Assembly: GCA_025361105.1 (NCBI GenBank) | Contig: JANYAW010000236.1 | Coordinates: forward strand, 1-13,897 | Source of the DNA: Rhodocyclaceae bacterium | Lineage (GTDB): Bacteria > Pseudomonadota > Gammaproteobacteria > Burkholderiales > Rhodocyclaceae | Length of the DNA stretch: 13,897 nt | Reading direction: 5' to 3' | Shown: piece by piece, positions 1 through 5,918 of the stretch | How the letters are laid out: every line of letters begins with the position of its first letter | Position numbering within the stretch: position 1 is the first letter of the stretch | Translations under genes and position numbers: made by a program | Notes under the pieces: model-generated | Databases searched by the model: none | What the model saw: only the letters and a program-made list of their open reading frames with translations | What the model was told of the DNA's origin: nothing

Positions 1-127
1 GCATGCACCCGAGGGTATTGGGAATTCCAAGCTCGCGGCGCGTGCCGAAAAGCATCTCGGCGTACCAACAACATTCCGCAATTGGCGTACGGTTTGCAAG
101 ATTGCGGAAATCGCCGAGGCGCAATAG
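1..127 (+). CDS. DUF1697 family protein, C-terminal end (partial)
   Basis: An open frame enters from the left edge and stops at TAG 125-127, giving about 41 residues. The visible part, including the run GIGNSKLAARAEKHLG followed by an RNW segment, matches the C-terminal end of DUF1697 proteins as I remember them (a GxGxSKLAxxxEKxLG segment, then ARNW and a T/K-rich end). DUF1697 proteins are small cytoplasmic bacterial proteins of about 180 residues with no established function. The start and most of the domain lie outside the window. The next gene begins 18 bp downstream on the same strand, so the two may be cotranscribed. The family call rests on a short fragment and is moderately sure. Confidence 0.6.
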   Translation, partial: HAPEGIGNSKLAARAEKHLGVPTTFRNWRTVCKIAEIAEAQ

Positions 128-145
128 CCTGATCAATAAAACCAA

Positions 146-592
146 ATGACCTGGGACTACCCTCATCCATTCACGCTGCCGCGCGTCCCGCAGACTGACG
201 ACATTGATGGATTGAATCACACCAACAATGCGGCTTACATCCGTTGGTGTGAGCATGTCGCTTGGGCGCATTCCGAATCGCTGGGAATTGCGATGACGGA
301 CTATCAGCGTATCGACCGCGCCATGGCGATTCGGCGTGCCGAATATGATTACTTGTTACCTGCTTTGGAAAACCAACAGTTGACACTCGCAACCTGGCTG
401 GTCGCTTGCGATGGCAAGCTGACCATGGAGCGGCGCTTTCAGCTGATTCGCGATGTTGATGGCGCGACTTTGCTGCGCGGCTGTTGGTATTTGGTCTGCA
501 TCGAAGTTAGCAGTGGTCGCGTGCGACGGATGCCGTCCGAGTTTATTGAAACCTACATTCCGGCTGTGATTGCACTGCCTGCGGCGAAGTAA
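146..592 (+). CDS. Acyl-CoA thioesterase, hotdog fold (4HBT/YbgC-like)
   Basis: A 148-residue protein, the normal length for a single hotdog-fold thioesterase. Near the N terminus (residues 18-34) it has the family's active-site pattern: acidic residues D19 and D21, then N24-H25, a pair of Asn (27-28) and YIRW. In 4-hydroxybenzoyl-CoA/YbgC-type enzymes this segment holds the catalytic Asp at the start of the central helix. The predicted role is cytoplasmic hydrolysis of an acyl- or aryl-CoA thioester; the substrate cannot be read from the sequence. The ATG at 146 has no strong Shine-Dalgarno sequence, but no better start precedes it, and the DUF1697 frame stops 18 bp upstream. The next gene starts 20 bp downstream on the same strand, so a small operon is likely. 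Confidence 0.8.
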   Translation: MTWDYPHPFTLPRVPQTDDIDGLNHTNNAAYIRWCEHVAWAHSESLGIAMTDYQRIDRAMAIRRAEYDYLLPALENQQLTLATWLVACDGKLTMERRFQLIRDVDGATLLRGCWYLVCIEVSSGRVRRMPSEFIETYIPAVIALPAAK

Positions 593-612
593 ATACAGAT
601 CTGCCAGGACCG

Positions 613-1413
613 ATGTCGCACACGCTTATCGATGCGCTGGGGGCTCAACATTACGCTTACGCCGACACGCCGCGCATCGTTAGTTTGGTACCCAGTCTCA
701 CTGAATTGATTTGCGATTTAGAGCTGATAGAAAATCTTATTGGACGCACCGGGTTTTGTATTCATCCGCGCGAAACCTTGCGCGCGATTCCAAAAATCGG
801 CGGTACCAAGGACGTGAACATCACGCGCGTACGTAAGCTTGCGCCCACCCATTTAATTGCCGATATGGACGAAAACAATCGCGAGCAGGTGAAAGAAATG
901 ATGCGTTTCGTGCCGCATGTGGTGGTCGTTAATCCGCGTCGGCTCGCCGACAATCTGGCGCTCTACTCTTTGCTTGGCGGAATTTTTTGTCGTGACGACG
1001 TGGCGGCAAAGCTGGTTGAACAATTTCACCAGACGCGCAGGACACTGACCTCCAGAACGAGCTCACTGCCGCGTGAAAAAGTGCTCTACCCGATATGGCG
1101 AGAACCTTGGATGACAGTAAGTCGCGACACTTATATTTCTGACATGCTCGCCGCTGCGGGCTGGGATACATTGCCCGCCAATTCAGCTACACGCTTTCCG
1201 GTATTTGAATGGCATAACAACGAAATCACCAATGTCGAGCGAGTTTTGCTGCCCTCCGAACCTTTCGTTTTTACCGACCAAGATGTCGATGAAATCACCG
1301 CGCTGTCGAACAAATCGGTGACACGAATCGACGGCGAAATGGTCTCCTGGTATGGCAGCCGGGCAATTTTGGCGATGAATTACCTCGCCGAATTGCGGCA
1401 AGCGACAAACTAA
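613..1413 (+). CDS. Helical-backbone metal receptor / BtuF-like cobalamin-binding protein without signal peptide
   Basis: A 266-residue protein resembling class III periplasmic binding proteins (BtuF/FhuD/TroA-like). Residues about 20-35 carry the family opening RIVSLVPSLTE, followed by a GRT-FCIHP segment and IGGTKD, with a later LAPTHLIA motif. Proteins of this family bind vitamin B12 or iron complexes and deliver them to an ABC importer. This one starts MSHTLIDALGAQ and has no hydrophobic signal sequence, so as annotated it would stay in the cytoplasm. No BtuC/BtuD partner is nearby. Related stand-alone proteins are commonly labelled 'cobalamin-binding protein'. The start is supported by CAGGA a few bases upstream of ATG 613. 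The ligand is unknown. Confidence 0.75.
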   Translation: MSHTLIDALGAQHYAYADTPRIVSLVPSLTELICDLELIENLIGRTGFCIHPRETLRAIPKIGGTKDVNITRVRKLAPTHLIADMDENNREQVKEMMRFVPHVVVVNPRRLADNLALYSLLGGIFCRDDVAAKLVEQFHQTRRTLTSRTSSLPREKVLYPIWREPWMTVSRDTYISDMLAAAGWDTLPANSATRFPVFEWHNNEITNVERVLLPSEPFVFTDQDVDEITALSNKSVTRIDGEMVSWYGSRAILAMNYLAELRQATN

Positions 1414-1419
1414 TCCTGA

Positions 1420-1432
1420 CGCTCGTGGAGCG
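1420..1432. terminator. Possible weak bidirectional terminator hairpin
   Basis: CGCTC-GTG-GAGCG forms a perfect five-pair stem with a three-base loop in the 35 bp between two convergent genes. There is no U-tract on either side, so the position suggests a shared terminator more than the sequence does. Confidence 0.25.
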
Positions 1433-1448
1433 CCTTCGATTGCAGTAA

Positions 1449-2114
1449 TTACGCCGCTGCCGAAGTGAGCTTTCGCAAGGCCTGCTCGAAAACTTCAGGT
1501 GGCTGACCGCCGTGTATCAAATGCTTGTCGTTGATGATGACCGCGGGTACCGAGTGGATTCCTCGCGCCAGATAATGCTCTTCCTGCGCGCGGACTTCCT
1601 CTGCATAGCGATCCGATTCAAGTATTGCTTGTGCGGCGTTCACATCAAGGCCAAGTTGCTCCACCGCACGCAGGATATTTTTGTGGTCGCCGGGATTCAA
1701 GCCCTCGGTGAAATAGGTGGCGAACAGCGCATGCTTTAACGCGCGCTGTGTCATGTGCTGATCATTCTCCAGCCCCGCCCAGTGCAAGATGCGATGCGCA
1801 TCAAAGGTGTTGTAAATACGGCTGCGCTTGCCTACCCCAAATACAAAACCAAGCGCTGCCCCGCGCAGGCGAATGGCTTCGCGGGTCACTTCAAGCTGGG
1901 CCGGTGTCGCACCATATTTTTGCGCCAGATGCTCGGTGATGTCCTGTCCTTCGGCGGGCATATCGGGATTCAGTTCAAAAGGTTGAAAATGAATCTCCGC
2001 CACCACTTCGTCGGCCAAAGTATCCAGCGCCTGTTCAAGCGCCTTGAGCCCAATGATGCACCAGGGACAGGCGACGTCTGAAACGAAATCAATTCTGATT
2101 GCAGTGCTCATCAT
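1449..2114 (-). CDS. DsbA-family oxidoreductase, FrnE-like
   Basis: A 221-residue thioredoxin-fold protein. The active-site motif CPWC is at residues 16-19, directly after the first beta strand (IRIDFVSDVA), and the cis-proline loop appears as SVPAVIIN, followed by a HGGQPPEVF end typical of FrnE-like DsbA proteins. A helical insertion lies between the two halves. Family members are thiol-disulfide oxidoreductases. With no signal peptide this one is predicted to be cytoplasmic, as for FrnE. The start MMST overlaps the stop of the upstream methyltransferase in a TAATG arrangement, so the two are probably translationally coupled. A 2-hydroxychromene-2-carboxylate isomerase function is conceivable in the same superfamily, but the CPWC motif favours redox activity. 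Confidence 0.85.
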   Translation of the reverse strand: MMSTAIRIDFVSDVACPWCIIGLKALEQALDTLADEVVAEIHFQPFELNPDMPAEGQDITEHLAQKYGATPAQLEVTREAIRLRGAALGFVFGVGKRSRIYNTFDAHRILHWAGLENDQHMTQRALKHALFATYFTEGLNPGDHKNILRAVEQLGLDVNAAQAILESDRYAEEVRAQEEHYLARGIHSVPAVIINDKHLIHGGQPPEVFEQALRKLTSAAA

Positions 2115-2959
2115 TATTTATCCTGATTGGGTCCCGCACGAACAGCCTCCACCAACCAGATGGCACCGGCGAGCGTCACAGCACCATTCTTTTCGTGCGG
2201 AGTCAGCGCAACTTTGAGTCGCTCGGCTGCCACTGCTCGGGTCTCGTGGCTGGCTTCGGCCAGCGCCGAACTGGTCGAGCCGACCTGCATTACCAGGCGC
2301 ACCACCGCGTCCACACCACCTTCGCCAGCGAGGCAAACGGGAATATCAAAGGGGCTGATGCTGATACTCGCAAATCCGGCCCGCTGCAAAATTCCGCTCA
2401 AGCGCTCACGATCAGCAAAGGCAAACGGTCCCGGCGCATGTGGCACGGGCGCAGGTTCCACGGGGAGCAGATCGCGGATGGCATTCATCGGCGTGCCCGC
2501 CCAGTGATTTTCGGATGGCGCACGCCAGCAAGCGAACAGCAGCCGCCCATCAGGCCGCAGATTGGCGGCAATCGTCGCAAAGGCTGCATCTGGATCGGCA
2601 AAGAACATCAGGCCAAATTGCGACACGGCCAGATCGAACGGCGCATCGCCCATCCAGACCGATGCATCGGCCTCAATCAAGGTGGCCTTGCCCTTGGTTC
2701 GCGCCGCCGCCACTGCCAACATCGCTGCGGAGACATCCACGCCAGTGACGACTGCGCCGCCATCAAGCCAGATGGTGCAGGTTTCACCGCAACCGCAGCC
2801 AATATCGAGCACCCGCTGACCTGAGACCGACCCTGCCCGCGCCTTCAACTCGGCCGTGGCATGCGCCAGCATCGCGTCCAGGCTGCCTTGCAGCGATGCC
2901 CACTTCTCGCCTACACGTCCGTTCCAAAGCTCAATCTGGGCTTGGTTTGATTCACTCAT
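2114..2959 (-). CDS. Class I SAM-dependent methyltransferase
   Basis: A protein of about 281 residues with a Rossmann-type methyltransferase domain. Motif I is VLDIGCGCG (about residues 50-58 from the chosen start), the acidic end of strand 2 is in GVDVSAAML, the motif II/III region is around DAPFDLAVSQFGLMFF, and LRPDGRLLFACWR marks the motif after it. It resembles UbiE/Methyltransf_11-type enzymes acting on small molecules; the acceptor substrate is unknown. A GTG at 2974 in the same frame could add five residues, but ATG 2959 follows a GAGAG-like element and fits the family start better. The stop shares a base with the start of the FrnE-like gene, indicating a two-gene operon. Confidence 0.85.
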   Translation of the reverse strand: MSESNQAQIELWNGRVGEKWASLQGSLDAMLAHATAELKARAGSVSGQRVLDIGCGCGETCTIWLDGGAVVTGVDVSAAMLAVAAARTKGKATLIEADASVWMGDAPFDLAVSQFGLMFFADPDAAFATIAANLRPDGRLLFACWRAPSENHWAGTPMNAIRDLLPVEPAPVPHAPGPFAFADRERLSGILQRAGFASISISPFDIPVCLAGEGGVDAVVRLVMQVGSTSSALAEASHETRAVAAERLKVALTPHEKNGAVTLAGAIWLVEAVRAGPNQDK

Positions 2960-2989
2960 GTGCGTCACTCTCACTCGATTTTGCGGTAC

Positions 2990-3181
2990 TCACAGGCTTG
3001 CGCGTACTGCGCCTGTGACAAAATTTGAGAACCATACCAGATCAGCTTCGACATTGGCCTTTTCGAGCGCCGCCAAATACTCAGCTCGATCCTCAACATG
3101 AATCACTGTCCAAGGGTATGTGACCTCGACGGCGCCCCTAACGCTGAATCGGTGATCGTCAAATGCAAGCCCAAGAAGCAA
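2990..3181 (-). pseudogene. Relic of a Fic-family protein C-terminus
   Basis: The last 45 or so codons of this frame read like the C-terminal end of a Fic/DOC protein: YPWTVIHVEDRAEYLAALEK, then a segment ending DLVWFSNFV. The residue pattern is that of Fic proteins as I remember them (PWTVI-V-R--Y--ALE-A---D--PF--F). The catalytic HPFxxGNGR motif of Fic AMP-transferases is missing. Upstream of about 3130 the reading no longer resembles Fic, and the only upstream starts are TTG/GTG codons. I read it as the stump of a decayed Fic gene, not a working protein. It lies between the methyltransferase operon and the LysR gene. The assignment is from memory of the family and is moderate. Confidence 0.45.
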
Positions 3182-3277
3182 CTGCCAGTCAGCGCTCCCA
3201 AGGCTACAAGTGAAGAGGCGTCCGAGGCACTTCGTAGGACAAATTCGATCTCGACGCCTGTGTGACTTCGAACACTG

Positions 3278-4249
3278 CTAGGCGCGCTGCACCGTGCCTC
3301 CTTGGTCCGAAAATCCAGCCAGCGTGGGAAATTTGATGTGGCTACCCTCGGCTTTGAGATAGGCAAAGAATGCCTGCGCGACGACAGAAAGCCGCTTGCC
3401 CGCCGGATGAACGATGTACCAGTGGCGTCGGATGGGCAACCCTTCGACATTCAGGGCAACCAATGACCGCGGTGCCGCATCAGGCCCCAAGGCATGAAGT
3501 GACAATATCGACAGTCCCAAGCCGCCAGCCACCGCCTGCTTGATCGCCTCGTTACTGCCAATTTCCATCCTCACGTCCAGGCGAATACCACGGTTATGCA
3601 GGAAACGATCGGCCGCAAGGCGCGTACCCGAACCCTGCTCGCGCATCAGAAACGGCTGTCCGGCGAGTTTCGACAAGGGAATGCGACGGCTACGCGCCAG
3701 TGCATGTCCGCGCGGGGCGATGATAACCAACGGGTTCTCGGCAAATGGGTGGCTAACGATTTCCATCCCGCGTGGCGGCACGCCCATAACGGTAAGATCG
3801 TCTTCGTTGCGCGCGAGCCTTTCAATGATTGCGCTACGGTTGCCGACCTCGAACGCCACCTCCACGCCGGGATGAATCTGACAGAACGGCCCTAACAATC
3901 GCGGAACAACGTATTTCGCTGTCGTCACTGCGGAGATACGCAGCCGACCCTGCTTGAGACCCTTCAGGTTGGCCACCTGCATTTCCAGGCGTGCCCAGGC
4001 GTCGAACATCTCTGCGCTAGTGGCCTGGAGCATGCGGCCAGCGTCGGTAAGAAAAACGCGCTTGCCAAGCTGCTCGAACAGCGGCAGGCCGACCGCTTCG
4101 CTCAACTGCTTGACCTGCATCGATACCGTCGGCTGGGAGAGGTGCAATTCGGTGGCGGCTCGGCCGAAACCGGAATGCCTTGCCACCGAGTCGAAAACAC
4201 GCAGTTGGCGCATCGTTGCCGGCAGGCGTTTTGCGGGATTCTTATCCAT
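3278..4249 (-). CDS. LysR-family regulator, CbbR/CmpR-like, divergent from the bicarbonate permease
   Basis: A LysR-type regulator of about 323 residues. The N-terminal winged helix-turn-helix reads MRQLRVFDSVARHSGFGRAA then LSQPTVSMQVKQL, the form seen in CbbR/CmpR-like regulators. The rest is a periplasmic-binding-type effector domain. It probably controls the divergent sbtA-like gene in response to a carbon metabolite, as CbbR and CmpR do for CO2-fixation or bicarbonate-uptake genes; that role is inferred from family and position. The start is uncertain. ATG 4249 fits the usual LysR N-terminal length but has no Shine-Dalgarno; ATG 4285 adds 12 residues and has AGAG in front. If 4285 is used, the palindrome at 4248-4263 lies inside the coding region. 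The C terminus extends about 20 residues past the effector domain. Confidence 0.88.
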   Translation of the reverse strand: MDKNPAKRLPATMRQLRVFDSVARHSGFGRAATELHLSQPTVSMQVKQLSEAVGLPLFEQLGKRVFLTDAGRMLQATSAEMFDAWARLEMQVANLKGLKQGRLRISAVTTAKYVVPRLLGPFCQIHPGVEVAFEVGNRSAIIERLARNEDDLTVMGVPPRGMEIVSHPFAENPLVIIAPRGHALARSRRIPLSKLAGQPFLMREQGSGTRLAADRFLHNRGIRLDVRMEIGSNEAIKQAVAGGLGLSILSLHALGPDAAPRSLVALNVEGLPIRRHWYIVHPAGKRLSVVAQAFFAYLKAEGSHIKFPTLAGFSDQGGTVQRA

Positions 4250-4283
4250 AGATAAATATCTATCATTATTGTCAATAAATATC
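4248..4283. promoter_or_regulatory. Putative LysR operator: AT-rich palindrome plus 9-bp direct repeat
   Basis: ATAGATA-AA-TATCTAT at 4248-4263 is a perfect seven-base inverted repeat. ATAAATATC occurs at 4252-4260 and again at 4275-4283, 23 bp apart or about two helical turns. LysR regulators bind AT-rich, partly dyad-symmetric sites between divergent genes, and this one sits between the regulator and its likely target. It overlaps the regulator's alternative starts. Confidence 0.5.
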
Positions 4284-4298
4284 ATTTTACTCTATTAA
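4269..4298 (+). promoter_or_regulatory. Candidate sigma-70 promoter for the sbtA-like gene
   Basis: TTGTCA at 4269-4274 and TATTAA at 4293-4298 are separated by 18 bp, pointing at the permease gene whose ATG is at 4345. The direct repeat described above overlaps the -35 box and spacer, which fits activation or repression by the divergent LysR protein. A Shine-Dalgarno GAAAGG at 4333-4338 precedes the ATG. The assignment is by consensus only. Confidence 0.4.
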
Positions 4299-4344
4299 AT
4301 AACCTACCTAAGATGTACGAACATTCTGTCTTGAAAGGTACAAC

Positions 4345-5322
4345 ATGTCCGCATTCGCCAGCCTGCTCACACCCGCCGTAATGTTTTTTGTCCTCGGGGT
4401 TGGAGCTCAAGCCTTTCGTTCAGACCTGAAATTCCCGCCCGACCTCGTCAAGGCCTTGTCGATTTACCTGCTCGTTGGTATCGGGCTGCACGGTGGAGCA
4501 GAGCTCGCCAACGCCAGCCTTGGCACCGCCGTCCAAGCAGTACTGGCGGCGCTGGTGCTCGGTGTCACGCTACCGCTGGTCGCCTACGCCATTCTGGTGA
4601 AACTCGGCCGTCTGGGAAAACTCGATGCAGCGGCGATAGCGGCGCACTACGGGTCGGTGAGCGCGGGAACGTTCCTCGCGGCATCGGCCTATCTCCAGGC
4701 CAAGGGCGTCGGCTACGAAGGCTATCCGGTCATCATGCTGGCAGTCATGGAAACGCCAGCGATCATTATCGGATTGGTACTCGCGCAGGCGGCACGAAAT
4801 TCGGGCGCGGGACCAGCATCTGCAAACGACGGAATGCTGACGATGCTATCCGGTGCAGCACGTCATGGCAGCATCGTGCTGTTGCTTGGTAGCATGCTGA
4901 TTGGCGCCACCGCAGCTCCCAAGGCGCTCGTAGCGGTGATGCCGTTTTACCAAACGATCTTTCTCGGTGCGCTATGCCTGTATCTCCTTGAACTGGGCAT
5001 GGTTGCAGCCCAACGCCTTGGCGAATTCAGCCGGATGGGCTGGTTTCTTACGGTATTCGGCGTCGCGATGCCACTAATCGGCGCGGCCTGCGGGCTTGCG
5101 GTTGGCCACTACTGGCTAAGCTTAGGCGCAGGCGGAACCACGCTGGTTGCGGTGTTGGGCGCGAGCGCCTCGTATATCGCTGTACCGCCGGCGGTGCGCA
5201 TGGCGATTCCCGAAGCGAATCCCTCGCTCTACCTGACCCTCTCGCTTGGTATCACCTTCCCTTTCAACGTCGTAGTAGGCATCCCCCTGTATCACTCAAT
5301 CGCCGAACGGCTTGCAGCATGA
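4345..5322 (+). CDS. SbtA-type sodium-dependent bicarbonate permease
   Basis: A 325-residue, strongly hydrophobic protein with about ten membrane segments. It begins with a helix after LLTPAVMFFVLGVGAQAFRS, followed by the SDLKFPPDLVKALSIYLL segment that I associate with the DUF897/SbtA family. GLHGG, a YGSVSAGTF segment in mid-first half, and MLAVMETPAI are further family features. The two halves look like inverted repeats, as in SbtA. SbtA transporters import bicarbonate with sodium across the inner membrane, so this gene suggests carbon concentration or bicarbonate supply for carboxylases. GAAAGG eight bases before the ATG supports the start. The stop overlaps the ATG of the broken PurE-like gene. 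No SbtB/PII-like regulator is visible nearby. Confidence 0.85.
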   Translation: MSAFASLLTPAVMFFVLGVGAQAFRSDLKFPPDLVKALSIYLLVGIGLHGGAELANASLGTAVQAVLAALVLGVTLPLVAYAILVKLGRLGKLDAAAIAAHYGSVSAGTFLAASAYLQAKGVGYEGYPVIMLAVMETPAIIIGLVLAQAARNSGAGPASANDGMLTMLSGAARHGSIVLLLGSMLIGATAAPKALVAVMPFYQTIFLGALCLYLLELGMVAAQRLGEFSRMGWFLTVFGVAMPLIGAACGLAVGHYWLSLGAGGTTLVAVLGASASYIAVPPAVRMAIPEANPSLYLTLSLGITFPFNVVVGIPLYHSIAERLAA

Positions 5323-5505
5323 ATTCCCCTTTGATCAGAGTTGACATTGCCTTGGGTAGTTCCAGTGACTGGAGCGTCACGCAGCATGCTACCCTCGCTC
5401 TGCAATCGCTTGATGGCAGATATGAGGCGCGCGAGGTTTGGCGCATCGCACGCTAGAGTTGCTATTCGACTATGCAAAACGAGCGGCAGGGTGCGGGCTG
5501 GAGAA
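5319..5505 (+). pseudogene. PurE-like (AIR carboxylase family) gene fragment, frameshifted
   Basis: An ATG at 5319 overlaps the sbtA-like stop as ATGA. The frame reads MNSPLIRVDIALGSSSDW and continues to a TAG at 5454-5456. The GSxSDW motif and the following helix match the N terminus of PurE. From about 5438 the +1-shifted frame continues the homology with AHRTLELLFDYAKRAAGCGLE, equivalent to PurE's SAHRTPD-LF-YA---A--GL. The two parts join if one base is lost near 5438. After about 5505 no PurE homology remains, so the VIIAGAGGAAHLPG part and the rest of the domain (a further 100 residues) are gone. The overlap suggests that an intact gene was once translationally coupled to the permease. 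LarB-like proteins share the domain and are an alternative parent. Confidence 0.7.
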
Positions 5506-5646
5506 GTCGACCAAGAGAGTACGGGCGTGTACGGATTGGATGAGTGTGAAAGTCGCCATTAGAGTCAGCGCTGCAACTACTCCAGAGACAATTGGAATTC
5601 TGATCGGCGAGTCTAACGACAATGTTCTATGCGAATGGTAAGCCCC
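5506..5646. other. Unassigned spacer between PurE-like relic and the guaA-tail copy
   Basis: About 140 bp with no gene I can recognise. One frame stays open from the PurE-like relic to TAA 5639-5641, but its residues match no family I know. GC content looks lower than in the flanking genes. It is probably degraded sequence that lay downstream of guaA before the island entered. Confidence 0.4.
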
Positions 5647-5670
5647 CTACTCCCACTCGATCATCAACGG
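5647..5670 (-). repeat. Second copy of the guaA 3' end: putative island attachment site (distal)
   Basis: CTACTCCCACTC at 5647-5658 is identical to the end of guaA at 10081-10092, in the same orientation. The match continues imperfectly: about 20 of the first 24 bases agree and one codon difference is synonymous (ATC versus ATA for Ile). Read on the minus strand it encodes MIEWE plus stop, where guaA ends TIEWE plus stop. This is what a displaced guaA tail or attachment core looks like after integration at the guaA 3' end. Confidence 0.65.
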
Positions 5671-5721
5671 CACCGATAAACCGTTGTCACGTATAGAACT
5701 TTTTTCGGTGAGTAGCATTTC

Positions 5722-5741
5722 TACCGTCAGATTTACCGTCA
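5722..5741. repeat. Pair of TACCGTCA direct repeats near the island end
   Basis: TACCGTCA occurs at 5722-5729 and 5734-5741, 12 bp apart, 64-83 bp inside the putative attachment core. Tandem short direct repeats of this kind are typical of integrase arm-binding sites; that function is inferred. Confidence 0.4.
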
Positions 5742-5785
5742 TTTGCATCTGATACCCCAAATTAGCATTCAGCATCTATTGGCAC

Positions 5786-5918
5786 GTATCGCAGACTATC
5801 GACAGCCTGATGAATGTAACCCTTCAGGATCGGTCGGGATCTATCGTTACCTATCGCTGGCAGCGTTTTTCTTGTCCTCTGATCGTTCAGTATCTATCGC
5901 GGACTATCGACAGCGCAA
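5786..5918. repeat. Three imperfect ~25-bp repeats at ~54-bp spacing
   Basis: Copies start near 5787, 5842 and 5894. The first and third read TATCGC-(A/G)-GACTATCGACAGC, differing at one of 20 bases. The middle one is more divergent (TATCGTTACCTATCGCTGGC). Each holds two TATCG units about ten bases apart, roughly one helical turn. The third copy overlaps the last codons and stop of the primase-helicase. The layout suggests binding sites for a protein such as a recombinase or its directionality factor, not a CRISPR array. Confidence 0.5.

Larger units (their letters stand above)
5647..5748 (-). other. Short frame fused to the guaA-like tail at the island end
   Basis: From ATG 5748 a 33-codon frame on the minus strand ends in RDNGLSVPLMIEWE and stops exactly with the guaA-like TAG. 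I recognise no protein family upstream of the guaA-like last codons. It probably reflects the island's terminal sequence joined to the attachment core, and I do not claim that it is translated. Confidence 0.25.

Noticed and set aside
2127..2824. Several plus-strand frames of 85-241 codons
   Set aside because: They are antisense to the methyltransferase, whose motifs are unambiguous, and their compositions are Arg/Ala/Ser-rich shadows.
3103..3450. Minus-strand 115-codon frame
   Set aside because: It overlaps the C-terminal part of the LysR gene in another frame and shows no family features.
5323..5646. Search for a decayed integrase next to the distal attachment site
   Set aside because: None of the frames shows integrase motifs. 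The first part is better explained as a PurE-like relic.
5786..5918. Possible CRISPR array
   Set aside because: There are only three diverged repeats with internal TATCG units, no constant repeat length and no cas genes.
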